Source: Ptiloglossa arizonensis
Lineage: Eukaryota > Arthropoda > Insecta > Hymenoptera > Colletidae
Length of the DNA: 64,000 nucleotides
NCBI RefSeq assembly: GCF_051014685.1
Contig: NW_027478594.1
Span: 1-64,000 of the forward strand
Direction of reading: 5' to 3'
In this document: piece by piece, positions 34,785 through 47,644 of the stretch
How the letters are laid out: every line of letters starts with the position of its first letter
Position numbering within the stretch: the stretch's first letter is position 1
The notes under the pieces: generated by a model
The model's input: the letters and a program-made list of their open reading frames with translations, nothing else
What the model was told of the DNA's origin: nothing
Database searches by the model: none
Program-made: the position numbers and the translations under genes

Positions 34785-35963
34785 TTCAGATGCAACAGGA
34801 ATTTCTCGAGTTCGTCAATCCGTTCGCGAGATATGGGAGTTTGAAGTTCAGGAATGGTTGAGAAACCATCAAAATTTTCGCAAGTCTGATACACGAAACC
34901 AATAACTACTATGGCCTAGGGAAAAAATACACATACCGTTGTAATCGGACGAGATTCTGCTTTCAGATGCAACAGGAATTTCTCGAGTTCGTCATCCGTG
35001 CGCGAGATATGGGAGGTTGAAGTTAAGGAATGGTTGAGAAACCATCAAAATTTTCGCAAGTCTGATATTCGAAACCAATAACTACAATGGCCTAGGGGAA
35101 AAATACACATACCGTAGTAATCGGGCGAGTTTCTACTTTCAGATGCAACAGGAATTTTTCGAGTTCGTCAATCCGTTCGCGAGATATGGGAGATTGAAAT
35201 TAAGGAATGGTTGAGAAACCATCAAAATTTTCGCATGTCTGATACTCGAAACCAATAACCACAATGGCCTAGGGCAAAAATACACATGCCATTGTAATCG
35301 GGCGAGTTTCTGCTTTCAGATGCAACAGGAATTTCTCGAGTTTGTCAATCCTTTCGCGAGATATGGGAGTTTGAAGTTAAGGAATGGTTGAGAAACCATC
35401 AAAATTTTCGCAAGTCTGATATTCGAAACCAATAACTACAATGGCCTAGGGGAAAAATACACATATCGTACTAATCGGGCGAGGTTCTACTTTCAGATGC
35501 AACAGGAATTTCTCGAGTTCGTCAATCCGTTCGCGAGATATGGGTGTTTGAAGTTGAGGAATGGTTGAGAAACCATCAGAATTTTCGCAAGTCTGATACT
35601 CGATACCAATAACTACTATTGCCTACGGCAAAAATACACATACCGTTGTAATCGGGCGAGTTTCTGCTTTCAGATGCAACAGGAAAATCTCGAGTTCGTC
35701 TATCCGTTCGCGAGATATGGGAGTCTGAAGTTAAGCAATGGTTGAGAAACCATCAAAATTTTCGCAAGTCTGATACTCGAAACCAATAACTACTATGGCC
35801 TAGGGCAAAAATACACATACCGTTGTAATCGGACGAGTTTCTGCTTTCAGATGCAACAGGAAAATCTCGAGTTCGTCTATCCGTTCGCGAGATATGGGAG
35901 TCTGAAGTTAAGCAATGGTTGAGAAACCATCAAAATTTTCGCAAGTCTGATACTCGAAACCAA
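34785..35963. repeat. 6.7-monomer block, copy 1 (copy 2 at 36554-37732)
   Basis: AGTTCAGGAATGG, GATACACG, GGGAAAAAATACAC, GTCATCCGTGCGCGAG, GAGATTGAAATTAAGG, CGTACTAATC, TTGCCTACGG and two successive GGAAAATCTCGAGTTCGTC units recur 1,769 bp later (10 monomers less 1). Differences: GGAATTTTTCGAG against GGAATTTCTCGAG, ATAACCAC against ATAACTAC, and ACATATCG against ACAAATCG. Confidence 0.85.
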
Positions 35964-36129
35964 TAAATACTATGGCCTAGGGGGAAAATACACATACCTT
36001 TGTAATCGGGCGAGCTTCTACTTTCAGATGCAACAGGAATTTCTCGTGTTCGTCAATCCGTTCGAGAGATATGGGAGTTTGAAGTTAAGGAATGGTTGAG
36101 AAACCATCAAAATTTTCGCAAGTCTGATA

Positions 36130-36600
36130 TTCGAAACCAATAACTACAATGGCCTAGGGGAAAAATACACATACCGTAGTAATCGGGCGAGGTTCTACTT
36201 TCAGACGCAACAGGAATTTCTCGAGTTCGTCGATCCGTTCGCGAGATATGGGAGTTTGAAGTTAAGGAATGGTTGAGAAACCATCAAAATTTTCGCAAGT
36301 CTGATACTCGATACCAATAACTACTATGGCCTAGGGCAAAAATACACATACCGTTGTAATCGGGCGAATTTCTGCTTTCAGATGCAACAGGAAAATCTCG
36401 AGTTCGTTTATCCGTTCGCGAGATATGGGAGTCTGAAGTTAAGGAATGGTTGAGGAACCATAAAAATGTTCGCAAGTCTGATACTCGAAACCAATAACTA
36501 CAATGGCCTAGGGGAAAAATACACATACTGTTGTAATCGGGCGAGTTTCTACTTTCAGATGCAACAGGAATTTCTCGAGTTCGTCAATCCGTTCGCGAGA
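36130..36600. repeat. 2.7-monomer block, copy 1 (copy 2 at 37722-38192)
   Basis: TTTCAGACGCAACAGG with GTCGATCCG, then CATAAAAATGTTCGC and ATACTGTTGTAATCGGG, occur again 1,592 bp later (9 monomers less 1). Because this offset differs from the 1,769 bp of the neighbouring block, one monomer was lost at the junction near 37725. Homology ends where the second copy has GTTAGCGAGATATGAG. Confidence 0.8.
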
Positions 36601-38918
36601 TATGGGAGTTTGAAGTTCAGGAATGGTTGAGAAACCATCAAAATTTTCGCAAGTCTGATACACGAAACCAATAACTACTATGGCCTAGGGAAAAAATACA
36701 CATACCGTTGTAATCGGACGAGATTCTGCTTTCAGATGCAACAGGAATTTCTCGAGTTCGTCATCCGTGCGCGAGATATGGGAGGTTGAAGTTAAGGAAT
36801 GGTTGAGAAACCATTAAAATTTTCGCAAGTCTGATATTCGAAACCAATAACTACAATGGCCTAGGGGAAAAATACACATACCGTAGTAATCGGGCGAGTT
36901 TCTACTTTCAGATGCAACAGGAATTTCTCGAGTTCGTCAATCCGTTCGCGAGATATGGGAGATTGAAATTAAGGAATGGTTGAGAAACCATCAAAATTTT
37001 CGCATGTCTGATACTCGAAACCAATAACTACAATGGCCTAGGGCAAAAATACACATGCCATTGTAATCGGGCGAGTTTCTGCTTTCAGATGCAACAGGAA
37101 TTTCTCGAGTTTGTCAATCCTTTCGCGAGATATGGGAGTTTGAAGTTAAGGAATGGTTGAGAAACCATCAAAATTTTCGCAAGTCTGATATTCGAAACCA
37201 ATAACTACAATGGCCTAGGGGAAAAATACACAAATCGTACTAATCGGGCGAGGTTCTACTTTCAGATGCAACAGGAATTTCTCGAGTTCGTCAATCCGTT
37301 CGCGAGATATGGGTGTTTGAAGTTGAGGAATGGTTGAGAAACCATCAGAATTTTCGCAAGTCTGATACTCGATACCAATAACTACTATTGCCTACGGCAA
37401 AAATACACATACCGTTGTAATCGGGCGAGTTTCTGCTTTCAGATGCAACAGGAAAATCTCGAGTTCGTCTATCCGTTCGCGAGATATGGGAGTCTGAAGT
37501 TAAGCAATGGTTGAGAAACCATCAAAATTTTCGCAAGTCTGATACTCGAAACCAATAACTACTATGGCCTAGGGCAAAAATACACATACCGTTGTAATCG
37601 GACGAGTTTCTGCTTTCAGATGCAACAGGAAAATCTCGAGTTCGTCTATCCGTTCGCGAGATATGGGAGTCTGAAGTTAAGCAATGGTTGAGAAACCATC
37701 AAAATTTTCGCAAGTCTGATACTCGAAACCAATAACTACAATGGCCTAGGGGAAAAATACACATACCGTAGTAATCGGGCGAGGTTCTACTTTCAGACGC
37801 AACAGGAATTTCTCGAGTTCGTCGATCCGTTCGCGAGATATGGGAGTTTGAAGTTAAGGAATGGTTGAGAAACCATCAGAATTTTCGCAAGTCTGATACT
37901 CGATACCAATAACTACTATGGCCTAGGGCAAAAATACACATACCGTTGTAATCGGGCGAGTTTCTGCTTTCAGATGCAACAGGAAAATCTCGAGTTCGTT
38001 AATCCGTTCGCGAGATATGGGAGTCTGAAGTTAAGGAATGGTTGAGGAACCATAAAAATGTTCGCAAGTCTGATACTCGAAACCAATAACTACAATGGCC
38101 TAGGGGAAAAATACACATACTGTTGTAATCGGGCGAGTTTCTACTTTCAGATGCAACAGGAATTTCTCGAGTTCGTCAATCCGTTAGCGAGATATGAGAG
38201 TTTGAAGTTAAGGAATGGTTGGGAAACCACCAAAATTTTCGCAAGTCTGACACTAGAAACCAATAACTGGAATGGCCTAGGGGAAAAGTACACACACCAT
38301 TGTAATCGGGCGAGTTTCTGCTTTCAGATGCAACAGGAATTTCTGGAGTTCCTCATTCCGTTCGCGAGATATGGGAGTTTGAAGTTAAGGAATGGTTGAG
38401 AAACCATCAAAATTTTCGCAAGTCTGATACTCGAAACCAATAACTACAATGGCCTAGGGGAAAAATACACATACCGTTGTAATCGGGCGAGTGTCTACTT
38501 TCAGATGCAACAGGAATTTCTCGAGTTCGTCAATCCGTTCGCGAGATATGGGAGTTTGATGTTAATGAATGGTTGAGAAACCATAAGAATTTTCGCAAGT
38601 CTGATACTCGAAACCAATAACTACTATGGTATAGGGCAAAAATACACATACCGTTGTAATCGGACGAGTATCTGCTTTCAGATGCAACAGGAATTTCTCG
38701 AGTTCGTCAATCCGTTCGCGAGATATGGGAGTTTGAAGTTAAGGAATGGTTGAGGAACCATCAAAATTTTCGCAAGTCTGATACTCGAAACCAATAACCA
38801 CTATGGCCTAGGGCAAAAATACACATACCCTTGTAATCGAGCGAGTTTCTGCTTTCAGATGCAACAGGAATTTCTCGAGTTAGTCATTCCGTTCGCTAGA
38901 TATGGGAGGTTGAATTTA

Positions 38919-39890
38919 AGGAATGGTTGAGAAACCATCAAAATTTTCGCAAGTCTGATATTCGAAACCAATAACTACTATGGCCTAGGGGGAAAATACA
39001 CATACCGTTATAATCGGGCGAGTTTCTGCTTTTAGATGCAACAGGAAAATCTCGAGTTCGTTAATCCGTTCGCGAGATATGGGAGTTTGAAGTTAAGGAA
39101 TGGTTGAGAAACCATAAAAATTTTCGCAAGTCTGATACTCGAAACCAATAACTACAGTGGCCTAGGGGAAAAATACACATACCGTAGTTTTTGGGCGAGG
39201 TTCTACTTTCAGATGCAACAGGAATTTCTCGAGTTCGTCAATCCGTTCGCGAGATATGGGAGTTTCAAGTTAAGGAATGGTTGAGAAATCATCAGAATTT
39301 TCGCAAATCTGATACTCGATACCAATAACTACTATGGCCTAGGGCAAAAATACACATACTGTTGTAATCGGGCGAGTTTCTGCTTTCAGATGCAACTGGA
39401 AAATCTCGAGTTCGTTAATCCGTTCGCGAGATATGGGAATCTGAAGTTAAGGAATGGTTGAGAAACCATCAAAATTTTCGCAAGTCTGACACTAGAAACC
39501 AATAACTGGAATGGCCTAGGGGAAAAGTACACACACCATTGTAATCGGGCGAGTTTCTGCTTTCAGATGCAACAGGAATTTCTCGAGTTTGTCAATCCTT
39601 TCGCGAGATATGGGAGTTTGAAGTTAAGGAATGGTTGAGAAACCATCAAAATATTCGCAAGTCTGATACTCGAAACCAATAAGTGGAATGGCCTAGGGGA
39701 AAAGTACACATACCATTGTAATCGGACGAGGTTCTGCTTTCAGATGCAACAGGAATTTCTCGAGTTCGTCAATTCGTTCGCGAGATATGGGAGTCTGAAG
39801 TTAAGGAATGGTTAAGAAACCATCAAAATCTTCGCATGTCTGATACTCGAAACCAATAACTACTGTGGCCTAGGGGGAAAATACACATAC
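38919..39890. repeat. 5.5-monomer block, copy 1 (copy 2 at 40158-41129)
   Basis: The two copies lie 1,239 bp (7 x 177) apart. Shared rare variants: CCGTTATAATCGGG with TTTTAGATGC, CTACAGTGG with GTAGTTTTTGGGCG, GTTTCAAGTTAAGG, CAACTGGAAAATC, CTGACACTAG with ATAACTGGAATGG and GTACACACACC, and ATAAGTGGAATGG. Differences include GGGAATCTG against GGGAGTCTG and TTCGTTCGCG against TTCGTTTGCG. Confidence 0.85.
39096..39626. repeat. Three-monomer cassette, copy 1 of 4
   Basis: Three successive unusual monomers travel together: one with GTAGTTTTTGGGCGAGG, one with AAATCATCAG, CTGTTG and CAACTGGAAAATC, and one with ATAACTGGAATGG and GTACACACACC. The set of 531 bp recurs from 40335, 42459 and 43521. 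Spacings are 7, 12 and 6 monomers, so it was spread by more than one event. Confidence 0.85.
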
Positions 39891-40334
39891 AGTTGTAATC
39901 GGGCGAGTTTCTGCTTTCAGATGCAACAGGAAAATCTCGAGTTCGTTAATCCGTTCGCGAGATATGGGAGTCTGAAGTTAAGGAATGGTTGAGAATCCAT
40001 CAAAATTTTCGCAAGTCTGATACTCGAAACCAATAACTACTATGGCCTAGGGTGAAAATACACACACCGTTGTAATCGGGCGAGCTTCTACTTTCAGATG
40101 CAACAGGAATTTCTCGTGTTCGTCAATCCGTTCGAGAGATATGGGAGTTTGAAGTTAAGGAATGGTTGAGAAACCATCAAAATTTTCGCAAGTCTGATAT
40201 TCGAAACCAATAACTACTATGGCCTAGGGGGAAAATACACATACCGTTATAATCGGGCGAGTTTCTGCTTTTAGATGCAACAGGAAAATCTCGAGTTCGT
40301 TAATCCGTTCGCGAGATATGGGAGTTTGAAGTTA

Positions 40335-40865
40335 AGGAATGGTTGAGAAACCATAAAAATTTTCGCAAGTCTGATACTCGAAACCAATAACTACAGTGGC
40401 CTAGGGGAAAAATACACATACCGTAGTTTTTGGGCGAGGTTCTACTTTCAGATGCAACAGGAATTTCTCGAGTTCGTCAATCCGTTCGCGAGATATGGGA
40501 GTTTCAAGTTAAGGAATGGTTGAGAAATCATCAGAATTTTCGCAAATCTGATACTCGATACCAATAACTACTATGGCCTAGGGCAAAAATACACATACTG
40601 TTGTAATCGGGCGAGTTTCTGCTTTCAGATGCAACTGGAAAATCTCGAGTTCGTTAATCCGTTCGCGAGATATGGGAGTCTGAAGTTAAGGAATGGTTGA
40701 GAAACCATCAAAATTTTCGCAAGTCTGACACTAGAAACCAATAACTGGAATGGCCTAGGGGAAAAGTACACACACCATTGTAATCGGGCGAGTTTCTGCT
40801 TTCAGATGCAACAGGAATTTCTCGAGTTTGTCAATCCTTTCGCGAGATATGGGAGTTTGAAGTTA
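40335..40865. repeat. Three-monomer cassette, copy 2 of 4
   Basis: Same ordered trio as at 39096, lying within the second copy of the 7-monomer-offset duplication. Confidence 0.85.
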
Positions 40866-42104
40866 AGGAATGGTTGAGAAACCATCAAAATATTCGCAAG
40901 TCTGATACTCGAAACCAATAAGTGGAATGGCCTAGGGGAAAAGTACCCATACCATTGTAATCGGACGAGGTTCTGCTTTCAGATGCAACAGGAATTTCTC
41001 GAGTTCGTCAATTCGTTTGCGAGATATGGGAGTTTGAAGTTAAGGAATGGTTAAGAAACCATCAAAATCTTCGCATGTCTGATACTCGAAACCAATAACT
41101 ACTATGTCCTAGGGGGAAAATGCACATGCCGTTGTAATCGGGCGGGCTTCTACTTTCAGATGCAACAGGAATTTCTCGAGTTCCTCATTCCGTTCGCGAG
41201 ATATGGGAGTTTGAAGTTAAGGAATGGTTGAGAAACCATCAAAATTTTCGCAAGTCTGATACTCGAAACCAATAACTACTATGGCCTAGGGCAAAAATTC
41301 ACATACCGTTGTAATCGGACGAGGTTCTGCTTTCAGATGCAACAGGAATTTCTCGAGTTCGTCAATTCGTTCGCGAGATATGGGAGTTTGAAGTTAAGGA
41401 ATGGTTAAGAAACCATCAAAATCTTCGCATGTCTGATACTCGAAACCAATAACTACTGTGGCCTAGGGGGAAAATACACATACAGTTGTAATCGGGCGAG
41501 CTTCTACTTTCAGATGCAACACGAATTTCTCGTGTTCGTCAATCCGTTCGAGAGATATGGGAGTTTGAAGTTAAGGAATGGTTGAGAAACCATCAAAATT
41601 TTCGCAAGTCTGATATTCGAAACCAATAACTACAATGGCTTAGGGGAAAAATACACATACGGTAGTAATCGGGCGAGGTTCTACTTTCAGATGCAACAGG
41701 AATTTCTCGAGTTCGTCAATCCGTTCGCGAGATATGGGAGTTTGAAGTTAAGGAATGGTTGAGAAACCATCAGAATTTTCGCAAGTCTGATACTCGATAC
41801 CAATAACTGCAATGGCCTAGGGGAAAAATACACACACCGTTGTAATCGGGCGAGTGTCTACTTTCAGATGCAACAGGAATTTCTCGAGTTCGTCAATCCG
41901 TTCGCGAGATATGGGAGTTTGAAGTTAAGGAATGGTTGAGAAACCATCAGAATTTTCGCAAGTCTGATACTCGATACCAATAACTACAATGGCCTAGGGG
42001 AAAAATACACACACCGTTGTAATCGGGCGAGCTTCTACTTTCAGATGCAACAGGAATTTCTCGTGTTCGTCAATCCGTTCGAGAGATATGGGAGTTTGAA
42101 GTTA

Positions 42105-42458
42105 AGGAATGGTTGAGAAACCATCAAAATTTTCGCAAGTCTGATATTCGAAACCAATAACTACTATGGCCTAGGGGGAAAATACACATACCGTTATAAT
42201 CGGGCGAGTTTCTGCTTTTAGATGCAACAGGAAAATCTCGAGTTCGTTAATCCGTTCGCGAGATATGGGAGTTTGAAGTTAAGGAATGGTTGAGAAACCA
42301 TAAAAATTTTCGCAAGTCTGATATTCGAAACCAATAACTACTATGGCCTAGGGGGAAAATACACATACCGTTATAATCGGGCGAGTTTCTGCTTTTAGAT
42401 GCAACAGGAAAATCTCGAGTTCGTTAATCCGTTCGCGAGATATGGGAGTTTGAAGTTA
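42105..42458. repeat. Adjacent twin monomers (2 x 177 bp)
   Basis: Monomers 42105-42281 and 42282-42458 both carry GATATTCG, CTACTATGG with GGGGGAAAATAC, CCGTTATAATCGGG, TTTTAGATGC and GGAAAATCTCGAGTTCGTTAATCC. The one difference I see is CCATCAAAATT against CCATAAAAATT. This is a single-monomer duplication, the smallest expansion step visible in the window. Confidence 0.8.
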
Positions 42459-42989
42459 AGGAATGGTTGAGAAACCATAAAAATTTTCGCAAGTCTGATA
42501 CTCGAAACCAATAACTACAGTGGCCTAGGGGAAAAATACACATACCGTAGTTTTTGGGCGAGGTTCTACTTTCAGATGCAACAGGAATTTCTCGAGTTCG
42601 TCAATCCGTTCGCGAGATATGGGAGTTTCAAGTTAAGGAATGGTTGAGAAATCATCAGAATTTTCGCAAATCTGATACTCGATACCAATAACTACTATGG
42701 CCTAGGGCAAAAATACACATACTGTTGTAATCGGGCGAGTTTCTGCTTTCAGATGCAACTGGAAAATCTCGAGTTCGTTAATCCGTTCGCGAGATATGGG
42801 AGTCTGAAGTTAAGGAATGGTTGAGAAACCATCAAAATTTTCGCAAGTCTGACACTAGAAACCAATAACTGGAATGGCCTAGGGGAAAAGTACACACACC
42901 ATTGTAATCGGGCGAGTTTCTGCTTTCAGATGCAACAGGAATTTCTCGAGTTTGTCAATCCTTTCGCTAGATATGGGAGTTTGAAGTTA
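42459..42989. repeat. Three-monomer cassette, copy 3 of 4
   Basis: Same trio, directly downstream of a pair of near-identical adjacent monomers. The third monomer ends TTCGCTAGATATGG in place of TTCGCGAG. Confidence 0.85.
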
Positions 42990-43520
42990 AGGAATGGTTG
43001 AGAAACCATCAAAATTTTCGCAAGTCTGATACTCGAAACCAATAACTACAATGGCCTAGGGCAAAAATACACATACCGTTGTAATCGGACGAGTTTCTGC
43101 TTTCAGATGCAACAGGAATTTCTCGAGTTCCTCATTCCGTTCGCGAGATATGGGAGTTTGAAGTTAAGGAATGGTTGAGGAACCATCAAAATTTTCGCAA
43201 GTCTGATACTCGAAACCAATAACCACTATGGCCTAGGGCAAAAATACACATACCCTTGTAATCGAGCGAGTTTCTGCTTTCAGATGCAACAGGAATTTCT
43301 CGAGTTAGTCATTCCGTTCGCTAGATATGGGAGTTTGAAATTAAGGAATGGTTGAGAAACCATCAAAATTTTCGCAAGTCTGATACTCGAAACCAATAGC
43401 TACTATGGCCTAGGGCAAAAATTTACATACCGTTGTAATCGGACGAGTTTCTGCTTTCAGATGCAACAGGAATTTCTCGAGTTCGTCAATTCGTTCGCGA
43501 GATATGGGAGTTTGAAGTTA

Positions 43521-44051
43521 AGGAATGGTTATGAAACCATCAAAATCTTCGCATGTCTGATACTCGAAACCAATAACTACAGTGGCCTAGGGGAAAAATA
43601 CACATACCGTAGTTTTTGGGCGAGGTTCTACTTTCAGATGCAACAGGAATTTCTCGAGTTCGTCAATCCGTTCGCGAGATATGGGAGTTTCAAGTTAAGG
43701 AATGGTTGAGAAATCATCAGAATTTTCGCAAATCTGATACTCGATACCAATAACTACTATGGCCTAGGGCAAAAATACACATACTGTTGTAATCGGGCGA
43801 GTTTCTGCTTTCAGATGCAACTGGAAAATCTCGAGTTCGTTAATCCGTTCGCGAGATATGGGAGTCTGAAGTTAAGGAATGGTTGAGAAACCATCAAAAT
43901 TTTCGCAAGTCTGACACTAGAAACCAATAACTGGAATGGCCTAGGGGAAAAGTACACACACCATTGTAATCGGGCGAGTTTCTGCTTTCAGATGCAACAG
44001 GAATTTCTCGAGTTTGTCAATCCTTTCGCGAGATATGGGAGTTTGAAGTTA
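43521..44051. repeat. Three-monomer cassette, copy 4 of 4
   Basis: Here the first monomer is chimeric: it begins with GGTTATGAAACC and CTTCGCATG, from the left-hand subfamily, and continues as the CTACAGTGG/GTTTTTGGGCG type. The recombination point therefore lies between about 43560 and 43580. The changed GGTTATG removes the usual TGA, giving the 82-codon stop-free stretch at 43461-43709. Confidence 0.85.
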
Positions 44052-44814
44052 AGGAATGGTTGAGAAACCATAAAAATTTTCGCAGGTCTGATACTCGAAA
44101 CCAATAACGACAATGGCCTAGGGGAAAACACACATACCGTTGTAATCGGGCGAGTGTCTACTTTCAGATGCAACAGGAATTTCTCGAGTTCGTCAATCCG
44201 TTAGCGAGATATGGGAGTTTGAAGTTAAGGAATGGTTGAGAAACCATCAGAATCTTCGCAAGTCTGATACTCGATACAAATATCTACAATGGCCTAGGGG
44301 AAAAATACACATACCGTTGTAATCGGGCGAGTTTCTGCTTTCAGATGCAACAGGAATTTCTCGTGTTCGTCAATCCGTTAGCGAGATATGGGAGTTTGAA
44401 TTTAAGGAATGGTTGAGAAACCATCAAAATTTTCGCAAGTCTGATACTCGAAACCAATAACTGCTATGGCCTAGGGCAAAAATACACATACCGTTGTAAT
44501 CGGGCGAGTTTCTGCTTTCAGATGCAACTGGAATTTCTCGAGATCGTCAATCCGTTCGCGAGATATGGGAGTTTGAAGTTAAGGAATGGTTGAGAAACCA
44601 TCAAAATTTTCGCAAGTCTGATACTCGAAACCAATAACTACTATGGTCTTGGGGGAAAATACACATACCGTTGTAATCGGGCGAGCTTCTACTTGCAGAT
44701 GCAACAGGAAAATCTCGAGTTCGTCAATCCGTTCCGGAGATATGAGAGTCTGAAGTTAAGGAATGGTTGAGAAACCATAAAAATTTTCGCAAGTCTGATA
44801 CTCGAAACCAATAA

Positions 44815-47644
44815 CCACAATGGCCTAGGGGAAAAATACACATACCGTTGTAATCGGGCGAGTTTCTGCTTTCAGATGCAACTGGAATTTCTCGAGTTCG
44901 TCAATCCGTTAGCGAGATATGGGAGTTTGAAGTTAAGGAATGGTTGAGAAACCATCAGAATCTTCGCAAGTCTGATACTCGATACAAATATCGACAATGG
45001 CCTAGGGGAAAAATACACATACCGTTGTAATCGGGCGAGTTTCTGCTTTCAGATGCAACAGGAAAATCTCGAGTTCGTCAATCCGTTCCGGAGATATGAG
45101 AGTCTGAAGTTAAGGAATGGTTGAGAAACCATAAAAATTTTCGCAAGTCTGATACTCGAAACCAATAACCACAATGGCCTAGGGGAAAAATACACATACC
45201 GTTGTAATCGGGCGAGTGTCTACTTTCAGATGCAACAGGAATTTCTCGAGTTCGTCAATCCGTTAGCGAGATATGGGAGTTTGAATTTAAGGAATGGTTG
45301 AGAAACCATCAAAATTTTCGCAAGTCTGATACTCGAAACCAATAACTGCTATGGCCTAGGGCAAAAATACACATACCGTTGTAATCGGGCGAGTGTCTAC
45401 TTTCAGATGCAACAGGAATTTCTCGAGTTCGTCAATCCGTTAGCGAGATATGGGAGTTTGAAGTTAAGGAATGGTTGAGAAACCATCAGAATCTTCGCAA
45501 GTCTGATACTCGATACAAATATCTACAATGGCCTAGGGGAAAAATACACATACCGTTGTAATCGTGCGAGTTTCTGCTTTCAGATGCAACAGGAAAATCT
45601 CGAGTTCGTCAATCCGTTAGCGAGATATGGGAGTTTGAAGTTAAGGAATGGTTGAGAAACCATCAGAATCTTCGCAAGTCTGATACTCGATACAAATATC
45701 TACAATGGCCTAGGGGAAAAATACACATACCGTTGTAATCGGGCGAGTTTCTGCTTTCAGATGCAACAGGACAATCTCGAGTTCGTCAATCCGTTCCGGA
45801 GATATGAGAGTCTGAAGTTAAGGAATGTTTGAGAAACCATCAGAATCTTCGCAAGTCTGATACTCGAAACCAATAACTGCTATGGCCTAGGTTAAAAATA
45901 CACATACCGTTGTAATCGGGCGAGTTTCTGCTTTCAGATGCAACAGGAAAATCTCGAGTTCGTCAATCCGTTCGCGAGATATGGGAGTTTGAAGTTAAGG
46001 AATGGTTGAGAAACCATAAAAATTTTCACAGGTCTGATACTCGAAACCAATAACGACAATGGCCTAGGGGAAAACACACATACCGTTGTAATCAGGCGAG
46101 TGTCTACTTTCAGATGCAACAGGAATTTCTCGAGTTCGTCAATCCGTTAGCGAGATATGGGAGTCTGAAGTTAAGGAATGGTTGAGAAACCATAAAAATT
46201 TTCGCAAGTCTGACACTCGAAACCAATAACCACAATGGCCTAGGGGAAAAATACACATACCGTTGTAATCGGGCGAGTGTCTACTGTCAGATGCAACAGG
46301 AATTTCTCGAGTTCGTCAATCCGTTAGCGAGATATGGGAGTTTGAAGTTAAGGAATGTTTGAGAAACCATCAGAATCTTCGCAAGTCTGATACTCGATAC
46401 CAATATCTACAATGGCCTAGGGGAAAAATACACACACCGTTGTAATCGGGCGAGTGTCTACTTTCAGATGCAACAGGAATTTCTCGAGTTCGTCAATCCG
46501 TTAGCGAGATATGGGAGTTTGAAGTTAAGGAATGGTTGAGAAACCATCAGAATTTTCGCAAATCTGATACTCGATACCAATTACTACTATGGCCTAGGGC
46601 AAAAATACACATACCGTTGTAATCGGGCGAGTGTCTACTGTCAGATGCAACAGGAATTTCTCGAGTTCGTCAATCCGTTAGCGAGATATGGGAGTTTGAA
46701 GTTAAGGAATGTTTGAGAAACCATCAGAATCTTCGCAAGTCTGATACTCGATACCAATATCTACAATGGCCTAGGGGAAAAATACACACACCGTTGTAAT
46801 CGGGCGAGTGTCTACTTTCAGATGCAACAGGAATTTCTCGAGTTCGTCAATCCGTTAGCGAGATATGGGAGTTTGAAGTTAAGGAATGTTTGAGAAACCA
46901 TCAGAATCTTCGCAAGTCTGATACTCGAAACCAATAACTGCTATGGCCTAGGGCAAAAATACACATACCGTTGTAATCGGGCGAGTTTCTGCTTTCAGAT
47001 GCAACAGGAAAATCTCGAGTTCGTCAATCCGTTCCGGAGATATGAGAGTCTGAAGTTAAGGAATGGTTGAGAAACCGTAAAAATTTTCGCAAGTCTGATA
47101 CTCGAAACCAATAACCACAATGGCCTAGGGGAAAAATACACATACCGTTGTAATCGGGCGAGTGTCTACTTTCAGATGCAACAGGAATTTCTCGAGTTCG
47201 TCAATCCGTTAGCGAGATATGGGAGTTTGAATTTAAGGAATGGTTGAGAAACCATCAAAATTTTCGCAAGTCTGATACTCGAAACCAATAACTGCTATGG
47301 CCTAGGTTAAAAATACACATATCGTTGTAATCGGGCGAGTGTCTACTTTCAGATGCAACAGGAATTTCTCGAGTTCGTCAATCCGTTCGCGAGATATGGG
47401 AGTTTGAAGTTAAGGAATGGTTGAGAAACCATAAAAATTTTCGCAGGTCTGATACTCGAAACCAATAACGACAATGGCCTAGGGGAAAACACACATACCG
47501 TTGTAATCGGGCGAGTGTCTACTTTCAGATGCAACAGGAATTTCTCGAGTTCGTCAATCCGTTAGCGAGATATGGGAGTTTGAAGTTAAGGAATGGTTGA
47601 GAAACCATCAGAATCTTCGCAAGTCTGATACTCGATACAAATAT
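44815..47644. repeat. 16-monomer unit, tandem copy A (2,830 bp)
   Basis: Directly followed by a second copy at 47645-50474; the match continues to about 50522. All the rare variants compared are conserved: CAACTGGAATTTC, ATATCGACAATGG, TTCCGGAGATATGAG, AATCGTGCGAG, GGACAATCTCGAG, CTAGGTTAAAAATAC, TTTTCACAGG, GGGGAAAACACACATACC, CTACTGTCAG, CCAATTACTACT and CCGTAAAAATT. The only difference found is AATCAGGCGAG here (about 46094) against AATCGGGCGAG in copy B. Length is 16 x 177 less 2. Confidence 0.92.
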
